NCBI GenBank assembly: GCA_016714895.1
Contig: JADKBV010000004.1
Coordinates: forward strand, 248,001-312,000
Source of the DNA: Saprospiraceae bacterium
Lineage (GTDB): Bacteria > Bacteroidota > Bacteroidia > Chitinophagales > Saprospiraceae
DNA length: 64,000 bases
Direction of reading: 5' to 3'
Below the pieces are notes generated by a model. That model was given only the letters and a program-made list of their open reading frames with translations. It searched no databases and had not been told where the DNA came from. The position numbers were made by a program, and so were the translations under genes. Positions 20,501 through 27,948 of the stretch are shown here, piece after piece. Each line of letters opens with the position of its first letter. The stretch's first letter is position 1.

Positions 20501-21207
20501 GTTGTTGTTTTTTTATAAAAATCAGCGATTTCTGAAGTTTCCGGTGCCCATTGAACCATTTCCGGACCTTTTATAAAGGCAACATTGTCTTTATAAGCAG
20601 AAACGATAAAATTCTGATTTTTTGCAGCAGTTTTTTTAATCAATTGAAATAAAGACAAGTCTTGTTGTTCACCGTTTATGATAAAAGTACCGTTAAATAT
20701 TTTATGGCGACAATGTTCGGAGTTAACTTGAGAAAATCCAAATATTTCAGAATCTGTCAACAATCTCCCCAAACGATCTGACATATCCTGAAGATAGGCT
20801 ACTTCTTCAACGGAGAGTGCGAGACCTTCTTTTTCATTATATTCCTGAATATTATCAATAAATAAAATTGGTTCGACAGGAATAGTAATGTCAAAAATAC
20901 CCTGATCCAAGTGGTGAAACAAATGTTTCAGCATAGGGTCATACGATTTTTCCGGAGTACATTCTTGAAACATTTCGATTCTGGAAATTCCATAAACTCC
21001 CATATTTACAGTGATTTCAACCGCATTTGTACTCCATGGAGTGACCATTGAAGGACGTGGACCTAAAAAATAACCGGATAATGCGGATTCAGGCAACATC
21101 TCTGTTCCTCCGAATAACCAATTAAGTTGTTGAGCTGAATCGCTTGTCAAAGAAGACATAGATTCAACAGCGTAGATAATTTCATTTTTTTTGAAGAAGG
21201 TCAACAT
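17557..21207 (-). CDS. purL: Phosphoribosylformylglycinamidine synthase
   Basis: This single-chain PurL of 1216 residues catalyses step 4 of purine synthesis, FGAR plus glutamine and ATP to FGAM. Visible parts are an N-terminal PurS-like region, FGLAM-type motifs (EHCRHKIF, LKAETHNFPTTVEPF, GGEIRDRL), two AIRS domains (with PTGKDSLSMKQ in the second) and a C-terminal class I glutamine amidotransferase with GICNGCQLF (nucleophile Cys) and MPHIER. ATG at 21207 (MLTFFKKNEIIYAVES) is chosen over 21252 because related proteins start at this strand and a TAATTTTG box lies just upstream, at 21234-21241. Confidence 0.96.
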   Translation of the reverse strand: MLTFFKKNEIIYAVESMSSLTSDSAQQLNWLFGGTEMLPESALSGYFLGPRPSMVTPWSTNAVEITVNMGVYGISRIEMFQECTPEKSYDPMLKHLFHHLDQGIFDITIPVEPILFIDNIQEYNEKEGLALSVEEVAYLQDMSDRLGRLLTDSEIFGFSQVNSEHCRHKIFNGTFIINGEQQDLSLFQLIKKTAAKNQNFIVSAYKDNVAFIKGPEMVQWAPETSEIADFYKKTTTSSVLSLKAETHNFPTTVEPFNGAATGSGGEIRDRLAGGQGSLPLAGTAVYMTSYPRLEEGKYWEQHNPLRPWLYQNPLDILIKASNGASDFGNKFGQPLICGSVLTFEFFEENQNLAFDKVIMLAGGVGYTDAKQVEKKLPEKGDKIVLLGGDNYRIGMGGAAVSSADTGAFSSAIELNAIQRSNPEMQKRVANTIRAMVESGDNKIISIHDHGAGGHLNCFSELVESTGGKINIDQLPVGDPTLSFKEIIGNESQERMGLVIKEQDIPLLKEIAERERAPMYVVGEITGDHRFSFYSEKSNEKPIDLALSDFFGSSPKLILKDTKTNQQFDEVKTDTKDFISLFYEVLSLESVACKDWLTNKVDRCVGGRVAKQQNTGVFHLPLNNCGVMALDYDTNFGVATSVGHAPAVAIISPEEGSKMAITEALTNLVWAPLTHGLNGVSLSANWMWPCKNPGEDARLYAAVKACSEFAIELGINIPTGKDSLSMKQKYPDGREVLSPGTVIISSVAECNDISGVIEPNVQNSDDALYYIDWSKNKPSLGGSAFAQTQNKLGSQVPGVLSAQYVKDCFETIQEGIRQNLIVAGHDIGSGGLITTLCEMVFSSNISGLNITIPENVDLISFLFQENNGVVVQAKDSFIELLTNNRIDYIRLATPNHSGKVVIHDKEQKIDLDTTDLRKQWFKKSYLFDKHQTREDKATERFENFDKTPLQYTFPGDFTGKRPEPSQKRPVAAVLREKGSNSERELANALFLAGFDVKDIHTTDLMSGREDLRDIQFLGAVGGFSNSDVLGSAKGWAGALKYNERAKNVLADFFNREDTLSVGICNGCQLFVELNLIYPEHRTPPKMSFNDSRKHESGFVNVVVQKNNSVLMQNLEGSRLGVWISHGEGKFLLPLEQSQYQIVSKYSYSSYPANPNGSDFDTAMLCSQNGRHLVMMPHIERSVFPWNWPYYPKDRKDEVSPWVQAFVNGRNWLIDKRK

Positions 21208-21377
21208 ACGACGGGGGAAATTGAATGAGAATGCAAAATTACATATCTTCAAAAAATAAAGTTGAAAGTGAGGCGTTAATTTTACTACTCGGGTCGATTT
21301 ACTTTATTTTTTTTGATTTTTGGCTCAAAACCCTCAATTTTTGGAACCGTGCTGTTAGAATATTGAAGAAAATAATA

Positions 21378-21437
21378 AAAAAGGTTTGGTATTTAGAAGT
21401 ATATAAACCCTATATATAATTTTAAAACCAAACCTTT
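21378..21437 (-). terminator. Hairpin terminator of the sqr gene
   Basis: Arms AAAGGTTTGGT (21380-21390) and ACCAAACCTTT (21427-21437) are perfectly complementary around a 36-base loop. On the reverse strand the hairpin begins about 20 bases after the sqr stop and ends in a T-rich tract. Confidence 0.65.
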
Positions 21438-21455
21438 CTAACCATTATTTACCAA

Positions 21456-22661
21456 CTAATCTGTTCCCTTCAGAATTTTATTCCAATATAACCAAGGAAG
21501 GACATTTTTTTTCAATATCCACATCGATCTTTTGGGTTTTGTTTGATCAAATGGAAAAGTCATCGTTGGTTTATTGGTATAATCAAACTCTGCGAGCATG
21601 AGTTTTCCGTATTGTGTAGGAATAGGGCATGCACTGTAACCGGTATATTCAGCCTTGAGTGGTTCATTACGGACAAAAGACAAAACATTCTGCACAACTA
21701 CGGGAGATTGTTTGCGGATAGCTGCCCCTGTTTTACTGCAAGGAGCGTTCGAACAATCACCCAGTGCAAAAATATTAGGAAAACGTGCGTGTTGCATGGT
21801 TTTTTGATTGATCTCCACATAACCGTAGGCATTATTCGGATCTGTCACAGGGCTTTTTTTAATAAAATCAGGTGCCGACTGAGGTGGAACAGCGTGACAA
21901 AAATCATAAGTCATTGAATTTCTGACCAATTCGCCGTTTTCATTTTTTTCTTCGTAAAAAACGGTATTTGAAGCACTGTCGATTTCTACAACATTTACAT
22001 TAAAATGCGTTTTGATATTGCCTTTTTTAACGATTCCGGTCAAGGTATCTGCATATTCTTTAACAGCAAAAATGACTCCGGCGCCTGATAAATAATGAAC
22101 ATCACATTTGTCCAGAATGCCTTGTTTTCTCCAGTAATCGACAGCGAGATACATGATTTTGTGAGGGGCTCCGCCACACTTAATCGGTGATACAGGATTG
22201 GTAAAAACCGCTCTTCCCCCTTTAAAATTTTTTATCATTTCCCATGTGTAAGGAGCTGTCGCGAAAGAGTAATTGGAAGATACGTTATTTTTTCCCAAGG
22301 TATCTTTCAGCCCTTTGATTTTATCCCAATCCAACTGAATCCCGGGACAAAGAATCATAACATCGTACGTAAACTTTTTACCGGAAGTACAGATTACTGC
22401 ATTGTTTTGTGGATCCAAAACATCCACAGCATCTTTTATCCATGTTGCTTTTTCAGGAATAAAGTGTTTTTGGTTTTTGATGGTTTTTTTGATGTCGAAA
22501 ACACCTGCACCTACAAGTGTCCATGCAGGTTGATAATAATGTTTTTCCGAAGGATCAATAATGCCGATATTCAGCTTTTTGTCTTTGAGTAAAAGTTTGG
22601 CTGCAGATGAAATACCTGCATTTCCACCTCCGACAATGAGGATTTGAAAATGGTTTTGCAT
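21456..22661 (-). CDS. sqr: Sulfide:quinone oxidoreductase, eukaryote-like (type II) form
   Basis: This 401-residue flavoprotein oxidises sulfide and passes electrons to quinone. The FAD site is LIVGGGNAGISSA (8-20), with GDCSNAPCSKTGAA near 301-314. Cys162 in PIKCGGAPHKIMYL and Cys344 in YTGYSACPIPTQYG line up with the two redox cysteines of animal SQOR. The segments VPPQSAPDFIKKSPV and TFPFDQTKPKRSM also match that subgroup. Amphipathic C-terminal segments (LPWLYWNKILKG) should bind the membrane. The rhodanese and ArsR gene upstream on the same strand support a sulfide-detoxification role. An AT-repeat tract precedes the gene. Confidence 0.93.
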   Translation of the reverse strand: MQNHFQILIVGGGNAGISSAAKLLLKDKKLNIGIIDPSEKHYYQPAWTLVGAGVFDIKKTIKNQKHFIPEKATWIKDAVDVLDPQNNAVICTSGKKFTYDVMILCPGIQLDWDKIKGLKDTLGKNNVSSNYSFATAPYTWEMIKNFKGGRAVFTNPVSPIKCGGAPHKIMYLAVDYWRKQGILDKCDVHYLSGAGVIFAVKEYADTLTGIVKKGNIKTHFNVNVVEIDSASNTVFYEEKNENGELVRNSMTYDFCHAVPPQSAPDFIKKSPVTDPNNAYGYVEINQKTMQHARFPNIFALGDCSNAPCSKTGAAIRKQSPVVVQNVLSFVRNEPLKAEYTGYSACPIPTQYGKLMLAEFDYTNKPTMTFPFDQTKPKRSMWILKKNVLPWLYWNKILKGTD

Positions 22662-23120
22662 GATGTAAATATTTGATTAGTAAATGGTTGAAAATAAATA
22701 TATATATAATTGAAAATACCCCTGAAATAACTTTTCAAATAGTAGAAATGGCAAGAAGATGATGATTTTAGTGCATTTTTCAAAAAAAGAGAGACAATAA
22801 TATTTGATCCGGTTTCTGTTGTTTTTTTTACAGAAATCAATGTCTTTTTAATAGTAGCTATGTTTTTTGTTTTTTTCGTTGAATTTTTAAAAAAAATCCG
22901 GATTACCCCGATAAAATCAGTGAGATAATTGTACAATAATATGTGTGTTGCTACACCAATCATCGGATTATTTGAAAGAGACAAAACATGAAAGCCGTTA
23001 AGTCTGACTTTCATGTTTTGTTATATTATGAAACGGATAGTTCTAAGCCATTCGTCAAAATATCTAAAAACTGCTGATTTTGCTGTTTGATAGAAAATGC
23101 CTTAAAAAAACCAAAATCAA
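22662..23120. other. Intergenic region between rhodanese and sqr
   Basis: These 459 bases hold an ATATATATA tract (about 22697-22709) close to the sqr start, similar to the palindrome in the arsR promoter. They also hold a strong hairpin at 22981-23021. A reverse-strand open frame here overlaps the sqr start, is low-complexity and has no family resemblance, so I do not call it a gene. Confidence 0.5.
22981..23021 (-). terminator. Hairpin terminator downstream of the rhodanese gene
   Basis: A perfect 14-bp inverted repeat (ACAAAACATGAAAG and CTTTCATGTTTTGT) encloses a 13-base loop about 100 bases after the rhodanese stop. On the reverse strand it is followed by a pyrimidine-rich stretch. It probably separates arsR-rhodanese transcription from sqr. 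Confidence 0.62.
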
Positions 23121-23447
23121 TTATTGGGCTTGGGAAACTGCCTCGCGAACATTATTCCAGGTTCCGCCATTTGTAACATTGTAAAAACCATTTTGGTCCA
23201 ATATCGCTTTAGCCTGTCCGCTTCTGGCGCCGCTTCTGCAAAAAACAACGATGTTTTTTTTGTTTTTAAACTTAGCCAATTGATAAGGAATCTGATCTAA
23301 AGGAATATTAACGGCACCTTTGACGCTTCCTTCCGCAAATTCCATCGGAGAACGAACATCCACTAAAAAAGCATTGTCTTTGACAACAGCCTGAAGAGCT
23401 TCGTTTCCGGCTCCTCCGCCCATGAGGTTACTAAAGAATCCAAACAT
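23121..23447 (-). CDS. Rhodanese-like sulfurtransferase
   Basis: This is a 108-residue single rhodanese domain with DVRSPMEFAEGSVKGAVNIPL and the active-site loop CRSGAR, with catalytic Cys70. It has no signal peptide but carries a short hydrophobic, Gly-rich N-terminus. It is expected to move sulfane sulfur from persulfide to a thiol acceptor such as glutathione or cyanide. It lies 78 bases downstream of the ArsR gene, with an inverted repeat in the gap, and upstream of sqr. Confidence 0.93.
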   Translation of the reverse strand: MFGFFSNLMGGGAGNEALQAVVKDNAFLVDVRSPMEFAEGSVKGAVNIPLDQIPYQLAKFKNKKNIVVFCRSGARSGQAKAILDQNGFYNVTNGGTWNNVREAVSQAQ

Positions 23448-23485
23448 GTATTAAAAATTTAATGATAAAAAATGATATAAAGATT

Positions 23486-23511
23486 AACACATATATATCT
23501 TACTATGTGTT
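23486..23511. promoter_or_regulatory. Inverted repeat upstream of the rhodanese gene
   Basis: Arms AACACATA and TATGTGTT (8 bp each) flank a 10-base spacer containing TATATC. It lies about 40 bases before the rhodanese ATG and is a possible second ArsR site. Confidence 0.45.
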
Positions 23512-23525
23512 TGTGTTTTAAAAAA

Positions 23526-23831
23526 TCAACTCAGATGGCAACAATTTTCAAGACATTCGACAATATGTTTCATGTTGGTGAATCTTAGGGAAACAAATTT
23601 GTTCCTTCCTACCTTTTCGCTGACCAACACCCCTTTGTCTTCCATAAGAGACAAGTGTTGGGATGTAATGGCTTGTTCCAAACTTAAGGCTTCCTGAATT
23701 TCCATTACCGTAAGTTTTTCTTTTTCACTCAATAAATCAACAATTGCCAATCTGACCGGATGCGCTATTACTCTGAGCATGTTGACTGCTACAAGTAATT
23801 TATCCGCTTCTATTCTGTCTGTTAAAACCAT
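23526..23831 (-). CDS. ArsR/SmtB-family transcriptional regulator
   Basis: This 101-residue winged-helix protein begins the core with LRVIAHPVRLAIVDLL, followed by the recognition region LSLEQAITSQHLSLMEDKGVL and the wing VSEKVGRNKFVSL. The only cysteines are C-terminal: Cys93, Cys97 and Cys98 (ENCCHLS). A thiol switch sensing persulfide is therefore plausible, as in the sulfide-responsive members SqrR and BigR, although their cysteines sit elsewhere. The CELCVCD metal motif is absent. The gene context of rhodanese and sqr supports sulfide sensing. Its own promoter overlaps a perfect palindrome. Confidence 0.91.
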   Translation of the reverse strand: MVLTDRIEADKLLVAVNMLRVIAHPVRLAIVDLLSEKEKLTVMEIQEALSLEQAITSQHLSLMEDKGVLVSEKVGRNKFVSLRFTNMKHIVECLENCCHLS

Positions 23832-23848
23832 TTTACAAAATTAAGATG

Positions 23849-23881
23849 CAAAGATATATATATATCTATGTATTTTCAAAA
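23849..23881 (-). promoter_or_regulatory. arsR promoter with overlapping palindromic operator
   Basis: The reverse strand has TATCTTTG (23849-23856, -7 type) and TTTTG (23877-23881, -33 type) separated by 20 bases, close to the Bacteroidota consensus. The perfect 16-bp palindrome AGATATATATATATCT (23852-23867) overlaps the -7 box, as expected for an autorepressor site. An alternative -7-like TAATTTTG lies at 23836-23843. Confidence 0.6.
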
Positions 23882-24091
23882 CCATTAATAAATTTTAACA
23901 TTTTTTTATTGTTTGTGATGTTATTATATCTCCTTTTGAACAGGAACAGAATTCATCATATCCACCGGAATAAAGTATCCATAACCTATCAAAAGAGAAT
24001 GCCCAATATCAAGCAGATCCATGGGGAAATTTTTAATTTATTTGCCACAATTAAAAATTAATCCTGATATTTATGTCTTAAATTTTAACTG

Positions 24092-25612
24092 ATGTTATTT
24101 TCCGGAAAGCCAAAATATTTATATATAACGATCCTTTGGGTAGTGCTTAGTTGCACAAACCAAATCTTAGGACAATCAAAACCATCCGAGACCCATTATT
24201 ATGACCCCGGAAATGCTAACAGAACAGCTGCAGAATGGGAACCCGCAAAAGGTACTATGATAACCTGGCCTTTGTGCATACCCTACAAATTGGTCATTGA
24301 ATTATCTAAAGACAACCATCTTTATACCTTGGTTGACAATGAAAAGGATAAAAAACAAGCCAAAATATGGTACGCAAAATGGGGAATTGACTCTGCTAAA
24401 ACCACCTTTATAACCGCCCCTCAGGGTATCGATGTTTGGTGGACCAGAGATTGGGGTCCAAGTGCCGTGTTTACACCGGAAGGGAAGTTGCACCTTGGAG
24501 ATGGTAAATATATTTATGCTACACCTGAATCAGGATTGGAATGTGATGATACCCTCAGATTTTTATATACAGACAAAAATAATAACATCATCAAAACCGA
24601 GATTGAAGACAATGCGACATTACCTATTGGTAAAACTTTAGATATACCTATACTTGACCTTCCTTTTATCACTACCGGGGGAAATGTGATGACAGATGGT
24701 CTGGGAACGGCATTTTCAAGTTGTATTATTCTGAATGAAAACCGATATTTTAACGTTTCTGAATCCCGTTTTTTCAAACTCAATGATTCTCTTTCAGGAT
24801 ATAAAAATTATCATATTCTTTCTAATTTCGAACAACGAGGTATTCAACATATAGATTGTTTGATGAAACTATTGGATGAAGAAAGAATATTGGTTGCTGA
24901 ACCTCCCAAAGATCATGAGTTGTATCCTATTTACGAAGATATAGTCGAAAATGAATTAAAAACACTAAGAACCATATATGGCAGACCTTATGAAATCCTG
25001 CGATTAAAGACCGGCAGGTACCGGAAAAACTTATTGGCTGCTTACACCAACTCCATTATAGTCAACAAAACCATTTATGTTCCCCTATTTAATATCAGAG
25101 ATGATAGTATAGCTCTTCAAACATGGAAAGAAGTCATGCCGGGATATACAATTAAAGGTTTTACTTTTGTTTTGGATGAAGAACCAGTGATGTCGGAACA
25201 AATGAAAAATAATTATTCAAGTGGTTATGGGTGGACTTTTGGTGATGCGTTACATTGCCGCACCAGAGCCATTTGGGATCCCGAAATGCTTTATATAACA
25301 GTAAAAAGATTACCATCAGAAATCCAATCAGCAGATACTCCGAAAGTTTATACTACGATTATCGATTATAGTAAAAAAGGATTAGTTGTTGCATCTCCAC
25401 AACTATTTTGGAGGATAAAAGGTGATAATAAATGGAATACTCAAATTTTTCAATCCGAAGGAAATGGTATTCATTTTAATACTTCTTTTCCAATTAACAC
25501 AGGGGAAACAACGGTAGAATACTATATTTCTGCTTCATCAAAATCCGGAAAAACGGAGACGATGCCCCGAACAGCACCACAAGGTTTTTATTCAGTTAAC
25601 ATTAAAATGTAA
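24092..25612 (+). CDS. Exported agmatine deiminase / peptidylarginine deiminase family enzyme
   Basis: This 506-residue protein has a signal sequence (hydrophobic 9-26, ending GQS; a lipobox-like LSC is also present). The guanidine-modifying fold carries WTRDWGPSAVF, TTGGNVMTDGLGT, QHIDCLMKLL and catalytic Cys in GDALHCRTRA. These match the agmatine deiminase/PAD family, which releases ammonia from agmatine or arginine side chains. After the catalytic Cys, about 105 residues form an extra beta-rich domain (FWRIKGDNKWNTQIF, then VEYYISASSKSGKTE). The usual cytosolic enzyme is about 350 residues. It is followed after 11 bases by the interrupted iminopeptidase gene, and both products appear to leave the cytoplasm. 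Confidence 0.87.
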   Translation: MLFSGKPKYLYITILWVVLSCTNQILGQSKPSETHYYDPGNANRTAAEWEPAKGTMITWPLCIPYKLVIELSKDNHLYTLVDNEKDKKQAKIWYAKWGIDSAKTTFITAPQGIDVWWTRDWGPSAVFTPEGKLHLGDGKYIYATPESGLECDDTLRFLYTDKNNNIIKTEIEDNATLPIGKTLDIPILDLPFITTGGNVMTDGLGTAFSSCIILNENRYFNVSESRFFKLNDSLSGYKNYHILSNFEQRGIQHIDCLMKLLDEERILVAEPPKDHELYPIYEDIVENELKTLRTIYGRPYEILRLKTGRYRKNLLAAYTNSIIVNKTIYVPLFNIRDDSIALQTWKEVMPGYTIKGFTFVLDEEPVMSEQMKNNYSSGYGWTFGDALHCRTRAIWDPEMLYITVKRLPSEIQSADTPKVYTTIIDYSKKGLVVASPQLFWRIKGDNKWNTQIFQSEGNGIHFNTSFPINTGETTVEYYISASSKSGKTETMPRTAPQGFYSVNIKM

Positions 25613-25623
25613 TCATACTTACA

Positions 25624-26655
25624 ATGCATTCATCCATTATATATCAAAATTTTATATTTGTCATCACAGGATTTTTCCTCAGCTTCATGATGACAGGTTG
25701 CAATCATGTTTCAACAAACAAAAATTCAACTTATTTTACTCATCAAAATACCTGAATTCAGACCGGAGGTATCCGTCTCATTCCGATAAAAACTCCAAAA
25801 GGGGAATTTACCGTGTGGACAAAAACGATAGGTAATAATCCAACCACTAAATTGTTACTTCTCAACGGAGGTCCGGGTATGACGCATGAATATTTCGAAT
25901 GTTTTGAAAGTTTTTTACCGGCCGAAGGTATAGAAATAATATATTATGATCAGCTGGGTTGTGGATTTTCAGAAAATCCAAATGATACAACGATGTGGGA
26001 TTTGCCAAGATACGTGGATGAAGTAGAACAAGTAAGAGTTGCTCTAGGTCTGAACAAAGACAATTTTTATCTTCTGGGCCATTCCTGGGGAGGAATATTA
26101 TGTATGGAATATGCATTAAAGTATCAAAATAATCTGAAGGGTTTGATTATTTCCAACATGATGTCTGATGCCCCGGAATATGGAAAATATGCGGATGAAG
26201 TTTTAGCAAAACTTATGGATCCAAAGATCTTGGATTCGATCCGTATGATAGAACAAAAAGGTGATTTTGCCAATCCGAAATACATGGAATTACTGAACGC
26301 TCATTTTTATACAAAACATATCCTCCGTTTGCCCCTTGATTCCTGGCCGGAACCTGTCAATCGTTCTTTCGGAAGATTAAATCAATCCTTATATGTAACG
26401 ATGCAGGGACCCAGCGAATTTGGTATAGCCGGAAAACTTGAAACATGGTCAGTCAAAAAAAGATTGAAAGAAATTGAGGTACCCACATTGGTCATAGGTG
26501 CCAAACACGATACAATGGATCCGAAACACATGGAATGGATGGCTTCAGAGGTAAAAAACGGAACCTATTTATACTGTACAAACGGAAGTCATATGTGTAT
26601 GTATGATGATCAAAAAACCTATTTTGAAGGTTTGACCGGGTTTTTATTAAACTAA
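25624..26655 (+). pseudogene. Proline iminopeptidase-like lipoprotein with in-frame TGA
   Basis: From ATG 25624 the frame encodes a lipoprotein signal (FLSFMMTGC, Cys26), then stops at TGA 25753-25755 (codon 44). The same frame then resumes with IQTGGIRLIPIKTPKGEFTV and a complete alpha/beta hydrolase: LLLNGGPGMTHEYF (oxyanion HGGPG-like), nucleophile in GHSWGGIL, and a final His in NGSHMCMY. All are typical of S33 prolyl aminopeptidases. The uninterrupted product would be 343 residues. A GTG at 25813 could restart translation but would lose the signal and the first strand. TGA is a normal stop elsewhere in the window (feoA, the symporter). A single substitution would restore the gene. Confidence 0.85.
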
Positions 26656-26762
26656 AGTATTCAGTGACCGTCAATACAGTAATGGTAAGAAGAAACAGAT
26701 TTGTTATCAACTACATAAATCTGACGCATTGTTAACCTTTTATATAAATCATGAACTCATAG

Positions 26763-27191
26763 TCAACTATCAGTTCGTATCAGATATGGTTGCAATCGAA
26801 ACTTAGTATCATCACTCAAAGTTATAGATGTTGATGTAGCATTGTCAACCTGAACAATAACCGTTTCAGCATCTGCGACACACTGATTGTTTTGAAAAAG
26901 TTTTTGAAATATTTTAACAGAACTGTTGCCTATCCTGATAATTCCTGTTCCTATGTCAACATTCCCCGGCCATAAGATTTCTTTTTTAAAATTTATTTGA
27001 AGGGAAGCGATAACAAAACTTGACTGGCCAAAAAATAAAGGGTTTTTTTGATCATAGAGAAATTCAACCCTGCCTGTTTCAAGGTAGGTCGAAAACACTG
27101 CATTATTGACGTGACCTTGCCTGTCCGTATCTGCATATCGAATTTTATCAAAGGAAACAAAAGGAAAATCATTTAATTTAAAATCCTTCAT
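26763..27191 (-). CDS. Hotdog-fold acyl-CoA thioesterase
   Basis: This 142-residue 4HBT/YbgC-like protein has the active-site stretch IRYADTDRQGHVNNAVFSTYLETGR with the catalytic Asp. FVIASLQINFKKEILWPG follows. Members hydrolyse short- to medium-chain acyl-CoA; the substrate is unknown. It is cytoplasmic and stands alone, 38 bases downstream of the small Cys-containing gene on the same strand. Confidence 0.88.
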   Translation of the reverse strand: MKDFKLNDFPFVSFDKIRYADTDRQGHVNNAVFSTYLETGRVEFLYDQKNPLFFGQSSFVIASLQINFKKEILWPGNVDIGTGIIRIGNSSVKIFQKLFQNNQCVADAETVIVQVDNATSTSITLSDDTKFRLQPYLIRTDS

Positions 27192-27229
27192 ACTTATGTT
27201 AATTAAATTAATACGAAGGTAAATGTTTT

Positions 27230-27553
27230 TCAGATAATTGTTTCTTGTGCGTGCAAAGAATTAGCAAATAGATAAGAAGTTTCAATCATATAAAACATCT
27301 GTTCAATATCACTTACTGAAAATCGCAGTTTCATACTTTCGACAGGTGTTGAAAAAACAATATTTTTGTTGTGCTTATTTGTATCGAACCTTACCGTTTC
27401 GTAACATTCTTTCATGGCATAATAAAGTGTATAAAAATCATTTTTTGGATAGACCATAACCATGTGAAAAAAACTTACTTTAAAAAAATTCCCGCAATTA
27501 GAACGTTCTATCCTGCCATCATTGGTGTCGCACAAAATTTCCCGAAAACACAT
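27230..27553 (-). CDS. Small uncharacterised protein, DUF6686-like
   Basis: This 107-residue protein begins MCFREILCDTNDGRIERSNC and continues with NFFKVSFFHMVMVY. The opening recalls a Bacteroidota family (DUF6686) whose members start with a Cys-containing strand pair, but I am unsure of the match. There is no signal peptide. Its promoter region contains a TAATTTTG box (27615-27622, reverse strand) and a perfect palindrome just beyond it. It may be co-transcribed with the downstream thioesterase. Confidence 0.6.
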   Translation of the reverse strand: MCFREILCDTNDGRIERSNCGNFFKVSFFHMVMVYPKNDFYTLYYAMKECYETVRFDTNKHNKNIVFSTPVESMKLRFSVSDIEQMFYMIETSYLFANSLHAQETII

Positions 27554-27884
27554 AATCTTAAACTTTCTGAAATAAATGAAACTATCAAGGAATTATCCTG
27601 TCAAATATTTCGGACAAAATTAAAACGAATTGTTTAGATTAAATCTAAACAAGATATGATTTAGGTCATAATTCTGGAAAGTTAAAGATTTAGGGGTTAA
27701 AAATATTATAGAGAATTTTGAATGACAAAATTGGTACAAATAAAAATTTGTTTACCCTATATTACACGGTAAAATCATATAAATTTATATTTTTAAACAA
27801 CAAAGAGGTTTTCTAAAAGACTCCTTAGAAAAAAGGTTTTCCAAAACAAAAGTTTTGAGGTAATAGGGATAGCCCATAAACCAA
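27554..27884. other. Intergenic region with palindromes
   Basis: About 330 bases without a gene. It holds the operator-like palindrome at 27630-27652, an inverted repeat TTTTCTAA/TTAGAAAA (27809-27832) and a small hairpin CAAAAC/GTTTTG (27842-27857). The last two lie beyond the SusCD-operon terminator on the reverse strand and may be backup terminators or decayed sequence. Confidence 0.4.
27630..27652. promoter_or_regulatory. 23-bp perfect palindrome, candidate operator
   Basis: Arms TTGTTTAGATT and AATCTAAACAA are perfectly complementary around a single A. It lies 77 bases upstream of the 107-residue gene, directly upstream of a TAATTTTG box. There is no T tract, so an operator is likelier than a terminator. 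Confidence 0.5.
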
Positions 27885-27927
27885 CAAAAAAAAAGAGGCC
27901 ATCATTTAAAGATAGCCCCTTTTTTTT
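27885..27927 (-). terminator. Terminator of the SusCD operon
   Basis: On the reverse strand a 13-bp stem (AAAAGGGGCTATC with GATGGCCTCTTTT, two G-T pairs) is followed by a long T run, 22 bases after the stop of the last lipoprotein gene. Confidence 0.87.
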
Positions 27928-27948
27928 ACTTGCTAAAAAAGAAAAATA

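Noticed and set aside
21225..21419. 64-residue forward open frame next to the purL start
   Set aside because: It lies over the purL promoter and terminator-like repeat, is short and AT-driven, and has no recognisable domain.
22571..23014. 147-residue reverse-strand open frame between sqr and the rhodanese gene
   Set aside because: It overlaps the sqr start by about 90 bases, is low in complexity (Lys/Ile/Thr runs), matches no family and contains most of one arm of a hairpin.
23846..24061. 71-residue forward open frame starting in the arsR promoter
   Set aside because: It begins inside the ATAT palindrome and its residues reflect the repeat (YIYIYV); no homology is apparent.
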